DNA of 64,000 bases from Oscillospiraceae bacterium (GTDB lineage: Bacteria > Bacillota > Clostridia > Oscillospirales > Ruminococcaceae): the NCBI GenBank assembly GCA_018110825.1, contig JAGBCL010000052.1, positions 145,469 through 209,468 of the forward strand, read 5' to 3'. The notes under the pieces were generated by a model. That model saw only the letters and a program-made list of their open reading frames with translations. It searched no databases and was not told the DNA's origin. Below, piece after piece: positions 16,778 to 26,181 of the stretch; position 1 is the stretch's first letter, and the number at the start of each line of letters is the position of its first letter. A program made the translations under genes and the position numbers.

Positions 16778-18079
16778 TTGAAAATAGATATCAATAAAAA
16801 GTATAATACCATTTCTGTTTATTGCATATTCACTTTTGCTGTTTGCCTTGCACTTGTTCTGCTATGTATTAAATCCTCCGTTATCGGAGGTTACATAAGC
16901 GAATTTTTCAGAGTTATTGCCCCTGTGACCTGGGGTATAGTTATTGCATATATCTGCAATCCCTTGATGAAGTCTTTTGAGAAATTATTTGCAAAGCTTA
17001 TTGAAAAGAAAAAGCCGCATCCGAAAATCAACCGCTGTCTCAGCATTTTTGTCAGTCTTTCTTTACTTATTGCTGTAATTGTTGCTTTGCTTACAGTTAT
17101 TATTATTCAGGTGCGCGACAGTATTATGGAAATCCTGTATAATATTCCGACCTACATTTCTCAGATTGAAGTCTTTATCACAAAGTGGCTGGGCGACTAT
17201 CCTGAAGTTGTAAATTACTTTGAATCACAACTTGAAACAATCCAGCCGAAGCTTATTGAATATGCAAACAATATGCTTGAATCCCTCGGTGATTTGTCTG
17301 TGAAGCTCAAGGACGGAGCGATTGTTTTCCTTGTAGCACTCAAGGATTTTGTAATCGGATTTATCGTTGCCATTTACCTTTTGTACAGTAAGGAAACTTT
17401 CGCTGCTCAGGCAAGAAAAATTGTCTATGCTATATTCCCAAGAGGAATGAGCAAAACAGTACTACGTATTTCATCAAAAGCCAATTATACACTTTCAGGC
17501 TTTCTCTCAGGAAAGCTTCTCGACTCTTTCATTATCGGACTTCTTTGCTTCATATGCATGACAATTATGAAGATGGAATTTGTAGCCCTTATCAGTGTTA
17601 TCATTGGCGTAACAAATATAATTCCATTCTTCGGACCATTTTTCGGAGCAATTCCAAGTGCATTTCTTTTGCTCATAACCACTCCGAAACAGGTTATTCC
17701 ATTTGTCATATTCATTTTCATTCTCCAGCAGTTTGACGGAAATATTCTTGGTCCGAAAATTCTCGGCGACTCTACCGGACTTACACCTTTCTGGGTTATG
17801 TTTGCAATTTTCGTAGGCGGCGGCCTTTTCGGATTTGCAGGAATGGTTCTTGGTGTACCAGTCTTTGCAGTAATATATGCACTTATCAGTGAATTTGTTG
17901 CATACCTGCTCAAACGCAAACGTCTTTCCCACCGTACAGAGGATTACATCGACTTTGACATAAGCAATCCACCCGCAGCAGTAACAATAAGTCAGGAAAA
18001 AGCTGAAACTGCTCCTGATGAAAAAAAAGAAGCAGCTGATTCTGCTACTGAAACAAAAACAGATAAATTTGCCACATAA
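16778..18079 (+). CDS. AI-2E family transporter
   Basis: A 433-residue membrane protein with about eight spans. The family core is seen in the YNIPTYISQIE helix region, the FVIGFIVAIYLLYSKE segment and the glycine-rich GVPVFAVIYAL span near residue 375. AI-2E (PF01594) proteins include AI-2 exporter TqsA and Na+/H+ antiporters, so the true substrate is open. The last 60 residues are a charged, alanine/glutamate-rich cytoplasmic tail. TTG 16778 is chosen because AAAGGA is nine bases upstream. Confidence 0.87.
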   Translation: MKIDINKKYNTISVYCIFTFAVCLALVLLCIKSSVIGGYISEFFRVIAPVTWGIVIAYICNPLMKSFEKLFAKLIEKKKPHPKINRCLSIFVSLSLLIAVIVALLTVIIIQVRDSIMEILYNIPTYISQIEVFITKWLGDYPEVVNYFESQLETIQPKLIEYANNMLESLGDLSVKLKDGAIVFLVALKDFVIGFIVAIYLLYSKETFAAQARKIVYAIFPRGMSKTVLRISSKANYTLSGFLSGKLLDSFIIGLLCFICMTIMKMEFVALISVIIGVTNIIPFFGPFFGAIPSAFLLLITTPKQVIPFVIFIFILQQFDGNILGPKILGDSTGLTPFWVMFAIFVGGGLFGFAGMVLGVPVFAVIYALISEFVAYLLKRKRLSHRTEDYIDFDISNPPAAVTISQEKAETAPDEKKEAADSATETKTDKFAT

Positions 18080-18081
18080 TT

Positions 18082-18118
18082 AAAGCCTGAGAGATTGGTA
18101 TTTCTCTCAGGCTTTTTA
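18082..18118. terminator. Terminator between AI-2E gene and copZ
   Basis: A perfect 13-bp stem (18082-18094 with 18103-18115) and a T-run, lying between convergent genes. Confidence 0.85.
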
Positions 18119-18121
18119 TTA

Positions 18122-18322
18122 TTATTGAATGTCTGTTACGTCATATCCTTCGTCTTCAATAAGATTCTTCAGCTCGTCATTTGACTTGTCAGTGTCGCAG
18201 ACAGCGTAACCTCCGTCAAGTGAAACCTCAATGTTTGCCGCACCGATACCTTCAAGTGCTTCCCTGACGTGTGCAACACAATGCCCGCACATCATACCTT
18301 CAATCATAATTTTCTTTGCCAT
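18122..18322 (-). CDS. copZ: Copper chaperone, heavy-metal-associated domain
   Basis: A 66-residue HMA domain with the metal motif MMCGHC near the N-terminus. It should carry Cu(I) in the cytoplasm to the CopA exporter. An in-frame GTG overlaps the copA stop codon, but AAAGGA lies nine bases before the ATG at 18322, so the shorter form is chosen. It is the last gene of csoR-copA-copZ. Confidence 0.9.
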   Translation of the reverse strand: MAKKIMIEGMMCGHCVAHVREALEGIGAANIEVSLDGGYAVCDTDKSNDELKNLIEDEGYDVTDIQ

Positions 18323-18336
18323 TTCAATCAATCCTT

Positions 18337-20538
18337 TCACTTATCTATTTTCACCTTTTTAAGGCGCAATGCATTTGAAACAACCGATACGGAGCTGAGA
18401 CTCATTGCCGCGGCACCAATCATCGGATTAAGAAGCGGTCCGCCAAAAATGTGCAGCAGACCCATTGCTATCGGAATACCCAACGAATTGTAGCCGAATG
18501 CCCAGAAAAGATTCTGCTTGATATTACGGATTGTTGCCTTTGAAAGACGAATCGCCTTGCACACATCACGCAAATCATCCTTGATAAGTACTATATCAGC
18601 ACACTCGATTGCCACGTCAGTACCCTGACCCACGGCAATTCCAACATCTGCCTGCGTAAGTGCAACAGCGTCGTTTATGCCGTCGCCTGCCATAGCCACA
18701 ATTTCACCTGCTTCCTGCAGTTTCTTGATGTGCATAGCCTTTTCCTCGGGAAGCACCTCTGCAATGCAGGTGTCAATTCCGAGTTCATCTGCAACATTTT
18801 TCGCTGTAAGTTCATTATCGCCAGTAAGCATAACCGTTTTGATGCCCATTTCCTTAAGCTGTCTGACCGCATCAATGCTTTCACGGTTTATCGTATCTGC
18901 CGCCGCAATCATACCGATGAATACTCCGTCTGCAGCCGCATACATAGGAGTTTTTCCGCTGTCGGCAAACTTCTGAGAATCAACAACCAATTTCATCGGC
19001 ACACCGATATTTTGTTCCTTCATCAACCTTAAATTGCCGATTAAAATTTTCTTGCCGTCAACAGTTACAGAAATTCCACGACCATCAAGATTAGTATAAT
19101 CCGTTGCTTCGACAAGTTCAGCACCGAGTTTCCCAGCGTATTCCATAACAGCTTCGCTGAGCGGGTGACCTGAAGATGCCTCGCCGCTGGCAATAATCCG
19201 AATGAATTCGCTTTCCTCAATCTTATACGGAACAACATCTGTCAGCGACGGCTTACCTGCGGTAAGCGTACCAGTCTTGTCAAAAACAACCGTAGTAACC
19301 TTGCAGGCCTGCTCCAAAGGCTGACCGCCCTTGATGAGGATTCCGTTTTCAGCACCCTTTCCTGTGCCGACCATAATTGCTGTCGGGGTAGCAAGTCCAA
19401 GAGCACAAGGACAAGCTATTACAAGCACGCTGATTAAAATTGTCACGCAGAATTCAGCGTCCTTGCCCGCAATTGCCCAGCCCACGCAGGCAAGTACAGC
19501 GAGTGCAAGGACAGCAGGCACAAAGTAAGCCGCAATAATATCCGCAAGGCGTGCGATAGGTGCCTTGCTTCCCTGTGCTTCTTCAACAAATTTTATAATA
19601 CGTGCCAGAGCCGTATCTTCGCCAACCTTTTCGGAGCGATACTTAACAAAACCATTTTTGTTAAGCGTTGCACCAACAACCTTATCGCCCACCTTTTTGG
19701 AAATCGGCACGCTTTCGCCCGTCAGCATCGACTCGTCAACAACAGCTGTACCCTCAATGATTTCGCCGTCCACAGCAAAGCTTTCACCTGCTCGTGAAAC
19801 AACGATGTCGCCTACCTTGACCTGACTGAGTGCAACCTCAAGCTCCTTTTCACCACGCATTACAAACGCAGTTTTCGGAGCAAGGTTCATCAGCTTCTTA
19901 ACCGACTCGTCAGTTTTGCCGCGGGAACGTGCTTCGAGATATTTGCCCATAGTAATCAGCGCAAGAATTGTTGCACAAGACTCAAAATAGAGATGCGCAT
20001 CGGTCATTCCCTGCGTAATTTTGTACATCATAAACATACTGTACACAAACGCCGCAATTGAACCCAAAGCGATAAGGCTGTCCATATTCGGTGACAGGTG
20101 AAACAGATTGCGGAAACCATCATAATAGAATTTCCAGCCGATTATCATAACAGGCACCGTCAGCACAAGCTGTACCAGTGCGTAATTCATAGCATTGTGA
20201 TGTGGGTCAATCACCGCAGGAAGCGGCATTCCCACCATATGCCCCATACATATTACAAGCAATGGTAAAGCAAAAACTGCCGACAGAATAAGCCTTATCA
20301 GCATTACTTTTTCGTGGGACATTTTCTTCTTTGCATTCTTGTCAGCAAATGCGTAACCTGCCTTTACAACCGCCGCTTCAATTTCCTTTGCGCCGATTTT
20401 TTCGTACTCAACAGTAAGCGTTTCAGCCGCAAAATTCACGCTTGCGTCGGTTACTCCATCAAGCTTTTTCACGAAGCGCTCAACTCTCGATGCACAAGCC
20501 GCACAGGTCATACCTGAAATCTTAAAGCTTTTTTTCAT
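18337..20538 (-). CDS. copA: Copper-exporting P1B-type ATPase
   Basis: A 733-residue P-type ATPase with one N-terminal HMA domain (GMTCAAC, residues about 9-15) and eight expected spans. The transport motif is CPC in ACPCALGLATPTA, the phosphorylation motif is DKTGTLT, and the hinge is GDGINDA; TGES is the actuator motif. It pumps Cu(I) out of the cell. It lies between csoR (18 bases away) and copZ. Confidence 0.96.
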   Translation of the reverse strand: MKKSFKISGMTCAACASRVERFVKKLDGVTDASVNFAAETLTVEYEKIGAKEIEAAVVKAGYAFADKNAKKKMSHEKVMLIRLILSAVFALPLLVICMGHMVGMPLPAVIDPHHNAMNYALVQLVLTVPVMIIGWKFYYDGFRNLFHLSPNMDSLIALGSIAAFVYSMFMMYKITQGMTDAHLYFESCATILALITMGKYLEARSRGKTDESVKKLMNLAPKTAFVMRGEKELEVALSQVKVGDIVVSRAGESFAVDGEIIEGTAVVDESMLTGESVPISKKVGDKVVGATLNKNGFVKYRSEKVGEDTALARIIKFVEEAQGSKAPIARLADIIAAYFVPAVLALAVLACVGWAIAGKDAEFCVTILISVLVIACPCALGLATPTAIMVGTGKGAENGILIKGGQPLEQACKVTTVVFDKTGTLTAGKPSLTDVVPYKIEESEFIRIIASGEASSGHPLSEAVMEYAGKLGAELVEATDYTNLDGRGISVTVDGKKILIGNLRLMKEQNIGVPMKLVVDSQKFADSGKTPMYAAADGVFIGMIAAADTINRESIDAVRQLKEMGIKTVMLTGDNELTAKNVADELGIDTCIAEVLPEEKAMHIKKLQEAGEIVAMAGDGINDAVALTQADVGIAVGQGTDVAIECADIVLIKDDLRDVCKAIRLSKATIRNIKQNLFWAFGYNSLGIPIAMGLLHIFGGPLLNPMIGAAAMSLSSVSVVSNALRLKKVKIDK

Positions 20539-20556
20539 AGCTGTTCCTTTCCAAAA

Positions 20557-20856
20557 TCATTTCATAAGCTTCTGCAGCGTTGCAACAAGCTCATCTATCG
20601 TTTCGTCCTTGCCATTTTTGATATCGTCAGCAACACAACTGCGTATATGGTTTGCCAGCAATTCACGGTTAAACGCGTTCAGTGCCGCATTTATCGCACT
20701 TACCTGCACAAGAATATCCGTGCAGTAAGTATCTGTTTCAACCATTTTCTTTATGCCTCTGACCTGACCCTCAATACGGTTCAGACGATTTATCAGCGCC
20801 TTGTATTCATCTTCGGAACGCTGTTTCTTTTTACATTCGCAACATTCTTTTCCCAT
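20557..20856 (-). CDS. csoR: CsoR family copper-sensing repressor
   Basis: A 99-residue all-helical repressor of the CsoR/RcnR family. The Cu(I) ligand pattern Cys-His-Cys is seen as DTYC near residue 43, NHIRSC with His and Cys near residue 70. An extra Cys cluster (CCECKKK) is at the N-terminus. Copper binding should release it from the two palindromes around its own promoter and so turn on csoR-copA-copZ. GGAGG precedes the ATG. Confidence 0.93.
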   Translation of the reverse strand: MGKECCECKKKQRSEDEYKALINRLNRIEGQVRGIKKMVETDTYCTDILVQVSAINAALNAFNRELLANHIRSCVADDIKNGKDETIDELVATLQKLMK

Positions 20857-20868
20857 TATAAACCTCCA

Positions 20869-20920
20869 ATACCCCCGTGGGGTATACTTACATTATATAC
20901 TCCACGGGGGTATTTGTCAA
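20869..20920 (-). promoter_or_regulatory. csoR-copA-copZ promoter with two CsoR operators
   Basis: Minus strand: TTGACA (20920-20915), 17-base spacer, TATAAT (20897-20892). The spacer is itself the palindrome ATACTCCACGGGGGTAT (20898-20914). A second copy, ATACCCCCGTGGGGTAT (20869-20885), lies just after the -10 box. Both match the known CsoR/CopY-like TACCCCN(2-3)GGGGTA pattern, so repressor would block polymerase at both sites. Confidence 0.9.
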
Positions 20921-20931
20921 TAGCTATTCAA

Positions 20932-22671
20932 TTATTCCTCATTAGGGTTTAATGGGGTAACGTACAGCGTACGATTGTTAGTAAATATAACCATTCCTGG
21001 TTTTGAGCCTGACGGCTTCTTTACAAACTTTACCGGAACGTAATCCACTGGCACCTGCGAGGAATTTTTCGCCTTACTGTGGAACGCCGCAAGTCTTGCC
21101 GCATAAACAATAGTATCGTCAGGAACCTCCTGCCCGCCTGCACGGATTATTACGTGAGAGCCTGTTATATTCTTTGTATGCAGCCATATATCGCTTTTTT
21201 CAGCAAGCTTCGTGGTCAGCATATCATTCTGCTTGTTGTTCCTGCCAACAAGAATTGTGAAACCCTCAGGGGATTTGAACTCAAGGGGCGGATGCGATTT
21301 GGGCGGCTTGCCTTTAAGCTTTGCGGCACGGATATACCCCTGCTCCGCAAGCTCCATACGAAGCTCGTTGACTTCGTCCTCGCCGTTTGTACGAGTCAGC
21401 GCATCGAATACGCTGTCAATATAAGCAAGCTCCTCCTCGCCCTTTGCAATCTGCTCGGTAAGAATTTTCTCTGCCGTATCAGCCTTGCGGTACTCCGCAT
21501 AATAGTGCTGCATATTCTGCGACGGGGTAAGACGTGGGTCAAGCTTTATCTCAATTTCAGGACAATTTTCATCATAAAAATTTTCCACCCTGACGCTTGC
21601 CATACCCTTTTCAACACGGTACAGATTAGCAGAAATCAAATCACCTTTCAGCTTGAATTCCTCACGGTTTTCCGACTCTTTAAGCTCCATACGCTGATTT
21701 GCAAGTCGGCGGGAAATTCTGTCTGTAGCATTGAGCAGAAGCTTGTACATATCCTGTGAACGCTGTTTCATTCGGGAAATGCTGTCACGCTCACTATAGA
21801 AGTAGTCAAGCAAATCACACGCGGAGTCAAGCTCCTTCGTGTCCATAAGACCAACATACTGATTTATCGGAATAAAGGAAAAATCCTTCAGCAGACCTTC
21901 CTTGTCCTTCACAACGGTAAAGGTACAACGGTTTTCGTCGCACTCCCTCGCCGTCTGATTGATAACAAAAGCAAGTCTTTCCAAAAGTTCACCATGCAAA
22001 TCACTTTTAACAGCATCGTTGCCCTGTGCCGCGTAGTAAATCCATTCACGGGCAACAATGGGAGAAAGTCCCTCAAAAATTTTGATAAGTGCCTTTGACA
22101 GATCGCAGTCAGGCAATTGCTCCGCCGCATTTATAATATCATCAGCTGTGCAATTGCGGAAATCAAGTCGGTTGTCACGTGGCGGATATGTGTAAGTCAT
22201 TCCAGGAAGCACCATTCTCTCACGGGACATTTCCGCATCGACACGCTTGATGCTGTCGATAATCTTGCCCTCAGCGTTGATGATGACAAGGTTTGAGCAA
22301 CGCCCCATAATTTCAACTGCAAGCGTAACCTTTACCATATCGCCAAGCTCGTTCATTGCCTCAAAATCGAAATAGAGGATACGTTCAAGACCGTCCTGAC
22401 GGATATCTAAAAGCCTGCCGTTGCCGAGATGCTTACGCAGAAGCATACAGAACATCGGCGGCACTTTCGGATTTTCAATTGATTTTTTTGTAATGTGTAC
22501 CCTCGCTGACCCTGCCGAAGCAGAAATCAACAGCTTGCAGTTGCCGCCGTGAGTACGGAAAGCGATAACCACTTCCTCACGGGAAGGCTGACTTATTTTA
22601 TCAACTCTGCCGCCGATAAGGTGACCGAGTTCTTTTTTTACAATGTGGAGAAATGCTCCGTCAAGTGCCAT
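20932..22671 (-). CDS. rqcH: RqcH/NFACT protein (ribosome-associated quality control)
   Basis: A 579-residue NFACT family protein. Residues 1-200 are the NFACT-N part (MALDGAFLHIVKKEL, with the VDKISQPSREEVV loop). A long coiled-coil spans about 270-430. The NFACT-R domain follows, with TILVGRNNKQND and KSDIWLHTKNITGSHVI. In Bacillus this protein binds obstructed 50S subunits and recruits tRNA-Ala to add alanine tails. Some homologues were called fibronectin-binding proteins. It is the last gene of a five-gene operon. Confidence 0.93.
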   Translation of the reverse strand: MALDGAFLHIVKKELGHLIGGRVDKISQPSREEVVIAFRTHGGNCKLLISASAGSARVHITKKSIENPKVPPMFCMLLRKHLGNGRLLDIRQDGLERILYFDFEAMNELGDMVKVTLAVEIMGRCSNLVIINAEGKIIDSIKRVDAEMSRERMVLPGMTYTYPPRDNRLDFRNCTADDIINAAEQLPDCDLSKALIKIFEGLSPIVAREWIYYAAQGNDAVKSDLHGELLERLAFVINQTARECDENRCTFTVVKDKEGLLKDFSFIPINQYVGLMDTKELDSACDLLDYFYSERDSISRMKQRSQDMYKLLLNATDRISRRLANQRMELKESENREEFKLKGDLISANLYRVEKGMASVRVENFYDENCPEIEIKLDPRLTPSQNMQHYYAEYRKADTAEKILTEQIAKGEEELAYIDSVFDALTRTNGEDEVNELRMELAEQGYIRAAKLKGKPPKSHPPLEFKSPEGFTILVGRNNKQNDMLTTKLAEKSDIWLHTKNITGSHVIIRAGGQEVPDDTIVYAARLAAFHSKAKNSSQVPVDYVPVKFVKKPSGSKPGMVIFTNNRTLYVTPLNPNEE

Positions 22672-22687
22672 AGTGACCTCCGATTAA

Positions 22688-23320
22688 TTACCAACCATTT
22701 ATCATAGGCTTCATCTGCGAAAAAACAGTATGCAGAGCATAAAATAAATTTTCGGTATGTTTTTCTTTTGAAGTTAAATATGCGTTACCGTAATCTCGTA
22801 TAAATACAAACTCCTCTGAATTATTTTCATTTTTTCTTATACCATACATACTTGACCAACCGCGTTCCGTATTGTCATAGAATGAACACGAAATCATTTT
22901 TTTATTTATATTTACCTGCAAAAGTTCAACATAATATTGCTTAAGCACATCTGCATCAATTGTTTTATTTTCTGTGTTATTCGTAATATCTTTATACTGT
23001 TCAACAACAAGGTCGTGTACTTTTTTTATATTTCTAACGTCTGCATACTGATTTATTTTTTTTACTGTTGAAAATTTTGGGTAGCTATTATCTAATTCAG
23101 TATAAAGTTCCATATCACAAAACTCAAAGCTTCTGATACAACCATATTTGTCAATATACTCACCTGTAATTATATCATTATAGTCCCAATAAAATTTGAC
23201 AAAAACAATATCAGGCATTTCCGCATAAAGTTTTTCCGAGTCCTTTTCATCAGAAACAAAGCAGGTCAGAAGCATTAATGCTCCGAGAAATACGGTAACA
23301 AATATTCTTTTCAAATTCAA
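22688..23320 (-). CDS. Secreted or membrane-anchored protein of unknown function
   Basis: A 210-residue protein with an N-terminal hydrophobic segment (residues about 5-22), then a soluble extracellular part rich in Tyr and Asn. A Cys in LLTC is near the cleavage region but does not fit the lipobox well. No family is recognised. GAGGTG lies before the TTG at 23320, while the GTG three codons upstream would be inside that ribosome site. It is more AT-rich than its operon neighbours, so it may be a later insertion into the operon. Confidence 0.65.
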   Translation of the reverse strand: MNLKRIFVTVFLGALMLLTCFVSDEKDSEKLYAEMPDIVFVKFYWDYNDIITGEYIDKYGCIRSFEFCDMELYTELDNSYPKFSTVKKINQYADVRNIKKVHDLVVEQYKDITNNTENKTIDADVLKQYYVELLQVNINKKMISCSFYDNTERGWSSMYGIRKNENNSEEFVFIRDYGNAYLTSKEKHTENLFYALHTVFSQMKPMINGW

Positions 23321-23350
23321 AGCTGTCACCTCAATTCGTTTGTTCTGAAC

Positions 23351-23773
23351 TTACTCCGCAAACTCGCTGATTGCAACAATTACCACAAACGGGTCACGGT
23401 CGGACGCACGGGAAATCTTAACGTAGATTTCCATTTCCACGTCGTCAACCTCCTCGTAATCATAGCCCTCGATTTCACGTCCGCCCTCGTAGGTTTCGAA
23501 ATCACTCATTTCGTCAACAAATCCGTTGAAAAGCTTTTTCAGCTTTCTTCTGAGTACAAAGTCGTTCTTCAAATCAAGGAACAAATTCATCTTGTCGAGA
23601 ATTTCCAGCGGGTCAAGGTCGTGAATTTTACTTGTGCGAATAACAGTCTTATCCTTCAGGCGGCGGTCAGCCTCGGCATAAAAGTCGGTTGCTCTTGCCT
23701 TGAGAAGTTCTTCAGCTGCTTCCTCTGCTTCCTTATCTTTAAATAAATTCTTGAAAAAATCTGCTATTGACAT
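23351..23773 (-). CDS. Acidic protein of unknown function
   Basis: A 140-residue soluble acidic protein. It opens with an amphipathic stretch (MSIADFFKNLFKDKE), has helices through the middle and ends in beta strands (VEMEIYVKISRA...VVIVAI). No family is recognised. The ATG at 23773 has GGGGGA upstream. An alternative ATG at 23791 overlaps the rlmA stop as ATGA and would allow translational coupling. Confidence 0.65.
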   Translation of the reverse strand: MSIADFFKNLFKDKEAEEAAEELLKARATDFYAEADRRLKDKTVIRTSKIHDLDPLEILDKMNLFLDLKNDFVLRRKLKKLFNGFVDEMSDFETYEGGREIEGYDYEEVDDVEMEIYVKISRASDRDPFVVIVAISEFAE

Positions 23774-23787
23774 AATAGTTTCCCCCA

Positions 23788-24591
23788 TCATATTTTTTTA
23801 TATACCAACACCTCAAAACCGATTTCCGTAGTCAGGGTGTCAATTTCTGATAATCTTTTCTGTCCCTCGGTGCTCGTTTTATAGTAATACGGCGTCATAG
23901 AGAACAGTGCTGTTATATCTTCGTTACAAGGCAAACTAATCTCACCTGTAACTGTTTCACGTTTCAGCAATTCAAATCCGTCAAGTGCGAAGTCCTTCAC
24001 CTCATTGAGGTACGGCTCATCATAAACCGCACATTTCAATTGCCAAAGATGTCTTTCGGCAGGTATGACCATAATCATTACCCCGTCATTTTTCAGCACA
24101 CGCTGAAATTCCTCACCGCAATACGGTGCAAACAGCGTTGTCAGCACATCACAGCTTCCGTCCGCAACAGGAAGATGAAACACGCTTCCAACCGCAAATT
24201 TAACAGCTTTTGTACGACGTGCAGCATAGTCCACCGCATTCTTGGAAATGTCTATTCCCACGATTTCCATATCGGGACAAGCTACAGCAATTTTCTCGGT
24301 GTAGTAACCCTCCCCACAGCCTGCGTCAAGGATTTTACATCCTTTTGAAGCGTACTCCGAAACCGCCCTGCACAGCGCCTCAGCAAGGGGTGCATAGTAA
24401 CCCTTGTCGAGAAAAGCCTTTCTCGCATGCACCATAAGCTTGTTGTCCCCGGGCAGTGCCGAGTTCATCTGATTGGCAAGAAGCAGGTTGACGTAACCGC
24501 TTTTTGCAGTATCATAGCAATGGCGGTTCACGCAGGTGTATGTACGCCCCTCTGTATTAAGTTTTTCCTTGCATTTAGGGCAGATTAACAT
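23788..24591 (-). CDS. rlmA: rRNA guanine-N1 methyltransferase, RlmA type
   Basis: A 267-residue protein. The N-terminal zinc finger uses Cys4, Cys7, Cys20 and the HCYD Cys/His near residue 25. The SAM domain follows with motif I ILDAGCGEGYY and motif II VGIDISKNAV. RlmA-type enzymes methylate G745 or G748 of 23S rRNA; the Gram-positive form (TlrB/RlmAII) acts at G748. Which base is used here cannot be said. It is 11 bases after the trmK-nif3 gene. Confidence 0.87.
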   Translation of the reverse strand: MLICPKCKEKLNTEGRTYTCVNRHCYDTAKSGYVNLLLANQMNSALPGDNKLMVHARKAFLDKGYYAPLAEALCRAVSEYASKGCKILDAGCGEGYYTEKIAVACPDMEIVGIDISKNAVDYAARRTKAVKFAVGSVFHLPVADGSCDVLTTLFAPYCGEEFQRVLKNDGVMIMVIPAERHLWQLKCAVYDEPYLNEVKDFALDGFELLKRETVTGEISLPCNEDITALFSMTPYYYKTSTEGQKRLSEIDTLTTEIGFEVLVYKKI

Positions 24592-24602
24592 TTTCGCACC
24601 TC

Positions 24603-26057
24603 TTAAAGAATGTAGTCAACAGGGTCAGTATCAGCCTTTGCCTGAACAAGCTCAAGACCTGCGTAAGCCGCCTTGAAACGGCTGATAAGATACGGAATTG
24701 CAATATCTTCAGTGTGAAAGTGTCCGCAGTCATAAAGTGCAATGCCATTGTTTCTTGCGGTAATCCACTGGTCGTGCTTCACGTCGCCTGTGATGTAAGC
24801 GTCAGCACCCTGTGCGATTGCAAGAGGAAGATTGCCACCTGCACCGCCTGAACAGAACGCAAGCTTTGAGATTTTCTTGCCGCTGTTTGTATAACGTACA
24901 ACCGTACAGCCAAAAATATCCTTGAGAAGTTTGCCCAAATCCTCGGGAAGAATTTCCTCGCCAACCGAGCAGGTAAAGCCGTAACCCCTGCCGTCGGAAT
25001 GGATTGGCTCAAGTGTTTCAAGCTTTTTCAGCTTCAGAGTCGAGTTAAGCATATCAAAAATAATATCGTTTATGCCGCCGTCCGCCATATCAAGCGGTGA
25101 ATGGAAGCAGATACAAGCAATATTATTCTTGAACGCAAGACAAGCAGTATTGATGTCATCAAGTGCATAGAGCGGGTGGAAAATTATCGGGTGATGCGCA
25201 ACAATAACATTTGCACCTATTTCGATTGCTTCACAGACAACATCGCAGGTAATATCCAACGCAAACAGTACCTTCTTTACCTCTGCGTCGGGATTGCCCA
25301 CAATAAGCCCCGAATTGTCGCCCTTGTGAAGATTTTTCATAGGCGCAATTTCGTCCATCATCGCATATATATCTTTAACAGTATACATTGGTTTACCTCC
25401 GCTTGCACAAATAATTTCCGCCGCAAGGCCTATATTTTTAACAGCCTCTGCCGACCGTCCCGCATCACGTAATGAACGTCCCGAGGCATAAAGCCTTTCA
25501 GCCTGTTTTTCAGCATATGTCACAGCTGCTTCATCAGCAAAATCAAGCTTGCCAACCTGCTCAAAAAGCGGCGTAACACTTGTCGGTGCGGCATTGGTTT
25601 TCACGGCATTTATAACCGTGTAGCAAAAACGTCCGTCAATTACGGCACGCTGTTCAATAATTTCAAAACCATTGCCGTAAAGCCACTTCACAAGGTACGG
25701 TGCTTGGGTCATAGGCTGTAAAATAAGATTTTTGCCCATAAGCCAGTCGCAGGCCTCAAGAATACGGGAAATCAACTCGCCGCCCATGCCCGCAATAACA
25801 ATGTCGGTTATTCCGCTTTCGGGCACGCTTTTCAATCCGTCCGAAAGAATAACGTCCGCCTTGTCAAGCACGCCTGACTTTTCGAGAGTTGCCCTTGCCG
25901 CCGCAAGAGGACCCTCATTTATATCTGCGGCAACCGCCGTGCTGCATTTACCCTGCGAAAGCAATTCAGCAACAAGGTAAGCATGGTCGGTGCCTATATC
26001 GCAAATGCGGTCGCCCTTGACGAACTCCGCACATAAATTCAATCTTTTATCCAGCAT
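24603..26057 (-). CDS. Fusion of TrmK tRNA m1A22 methyltransferase and NIF3/DUF34 protein
   Basis: One open frame of 484 residues. Residues 1-220 are TrmK-like: CDIGTDHAYLVAELL is the SAM motif and IVIAGMGGELI is the central strand. Residues 224-484 are a NIF3-like dinuclear metal protein, with VAHHPIIF, ITGDVKHDQ and DCGHFHTED metal motifs. In most Firmicutes these are two adjacent genes. The joint is in frame and covers GGAGGT (25400-25395) six bases before an internal ATG at 25388, so free NIF3 (261 residues) may also be made. Confidence 0.88.
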   Translation of the reverse strand: MLDKRLNLCAEFVKGDRICDIGTDHAYLVAELLSQGKCSTAVAADINEGPLAAARATLEKSGVLDKADVILSDGLKSVPESGITDIVIAGMGGELISRILEACDWLMGKNLILQPMTQAPYLVKWLYGNGFEIIEQRAVIDGRFCYTVINAVKTNAAPTSVTPLFEQVGKLDFADEAAVTYAEKQAERLYASGRSLRDAGRSAEAVKNIGLAAEIICASGGKPMYTVKDIYAMMDEIAPMKNLHKGDNSGLIVGNPDAEVKKVLFALDITCDVVCEAIEIGANVIVAHHPIIFHPLYALDDINTACLAFKNNIACICFHSPLDMADGGINDIIFDMLNSTLKLKKLETLEPIHSDGRGYGFTCSVGEEILPEDLGKLLKDIFGCTVVRYTNSGKKISKLAFCSGGAGGNLPLAIAQGADAYITGDVKHDQWITARNNGIALYDCGHFHTEDIAIPYLISRFKAAYAGLELVQAKADTDPVDYIL

Positions 26058-26106
26058 AATAAGCCGCCTTTTCAGGTATGTAAAATTATATACTAATCAG
26101 CAATTT

Positions 26107-26174
26107 AAAACTATACAAAAAATCAAGCATAATCCTGCGTTATTGATTATGCGATGACTTTTGTATATAGTTTT
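26107..26174. repeat. Long interrupted inverted repeat
   Basis: Outer arms AAAACTATACAAAA (26107-26120) and TTTTGTATATAGTTTT (26159-26174) enclose perfect inner arms GCATAATC (26127-26134) and GATTATGC (26145-26152). It lies just upstream of the trmK-nif3 operon and eight bases from a small repeated element. It could be a small mobile element or a folded leader. Nothing else is visible between 26058 and 26349 apart from this and the next two features. Confidence 0.6.
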
Positions 26175-26181
26175 ATCGGTG

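Noticed and set aside
21079-21759. A 226-codon open frame antisense to rqcH
   Set aside because: It lies wholly inside the clear NFACT gene on the other strand and has no translation signals or family similarity.
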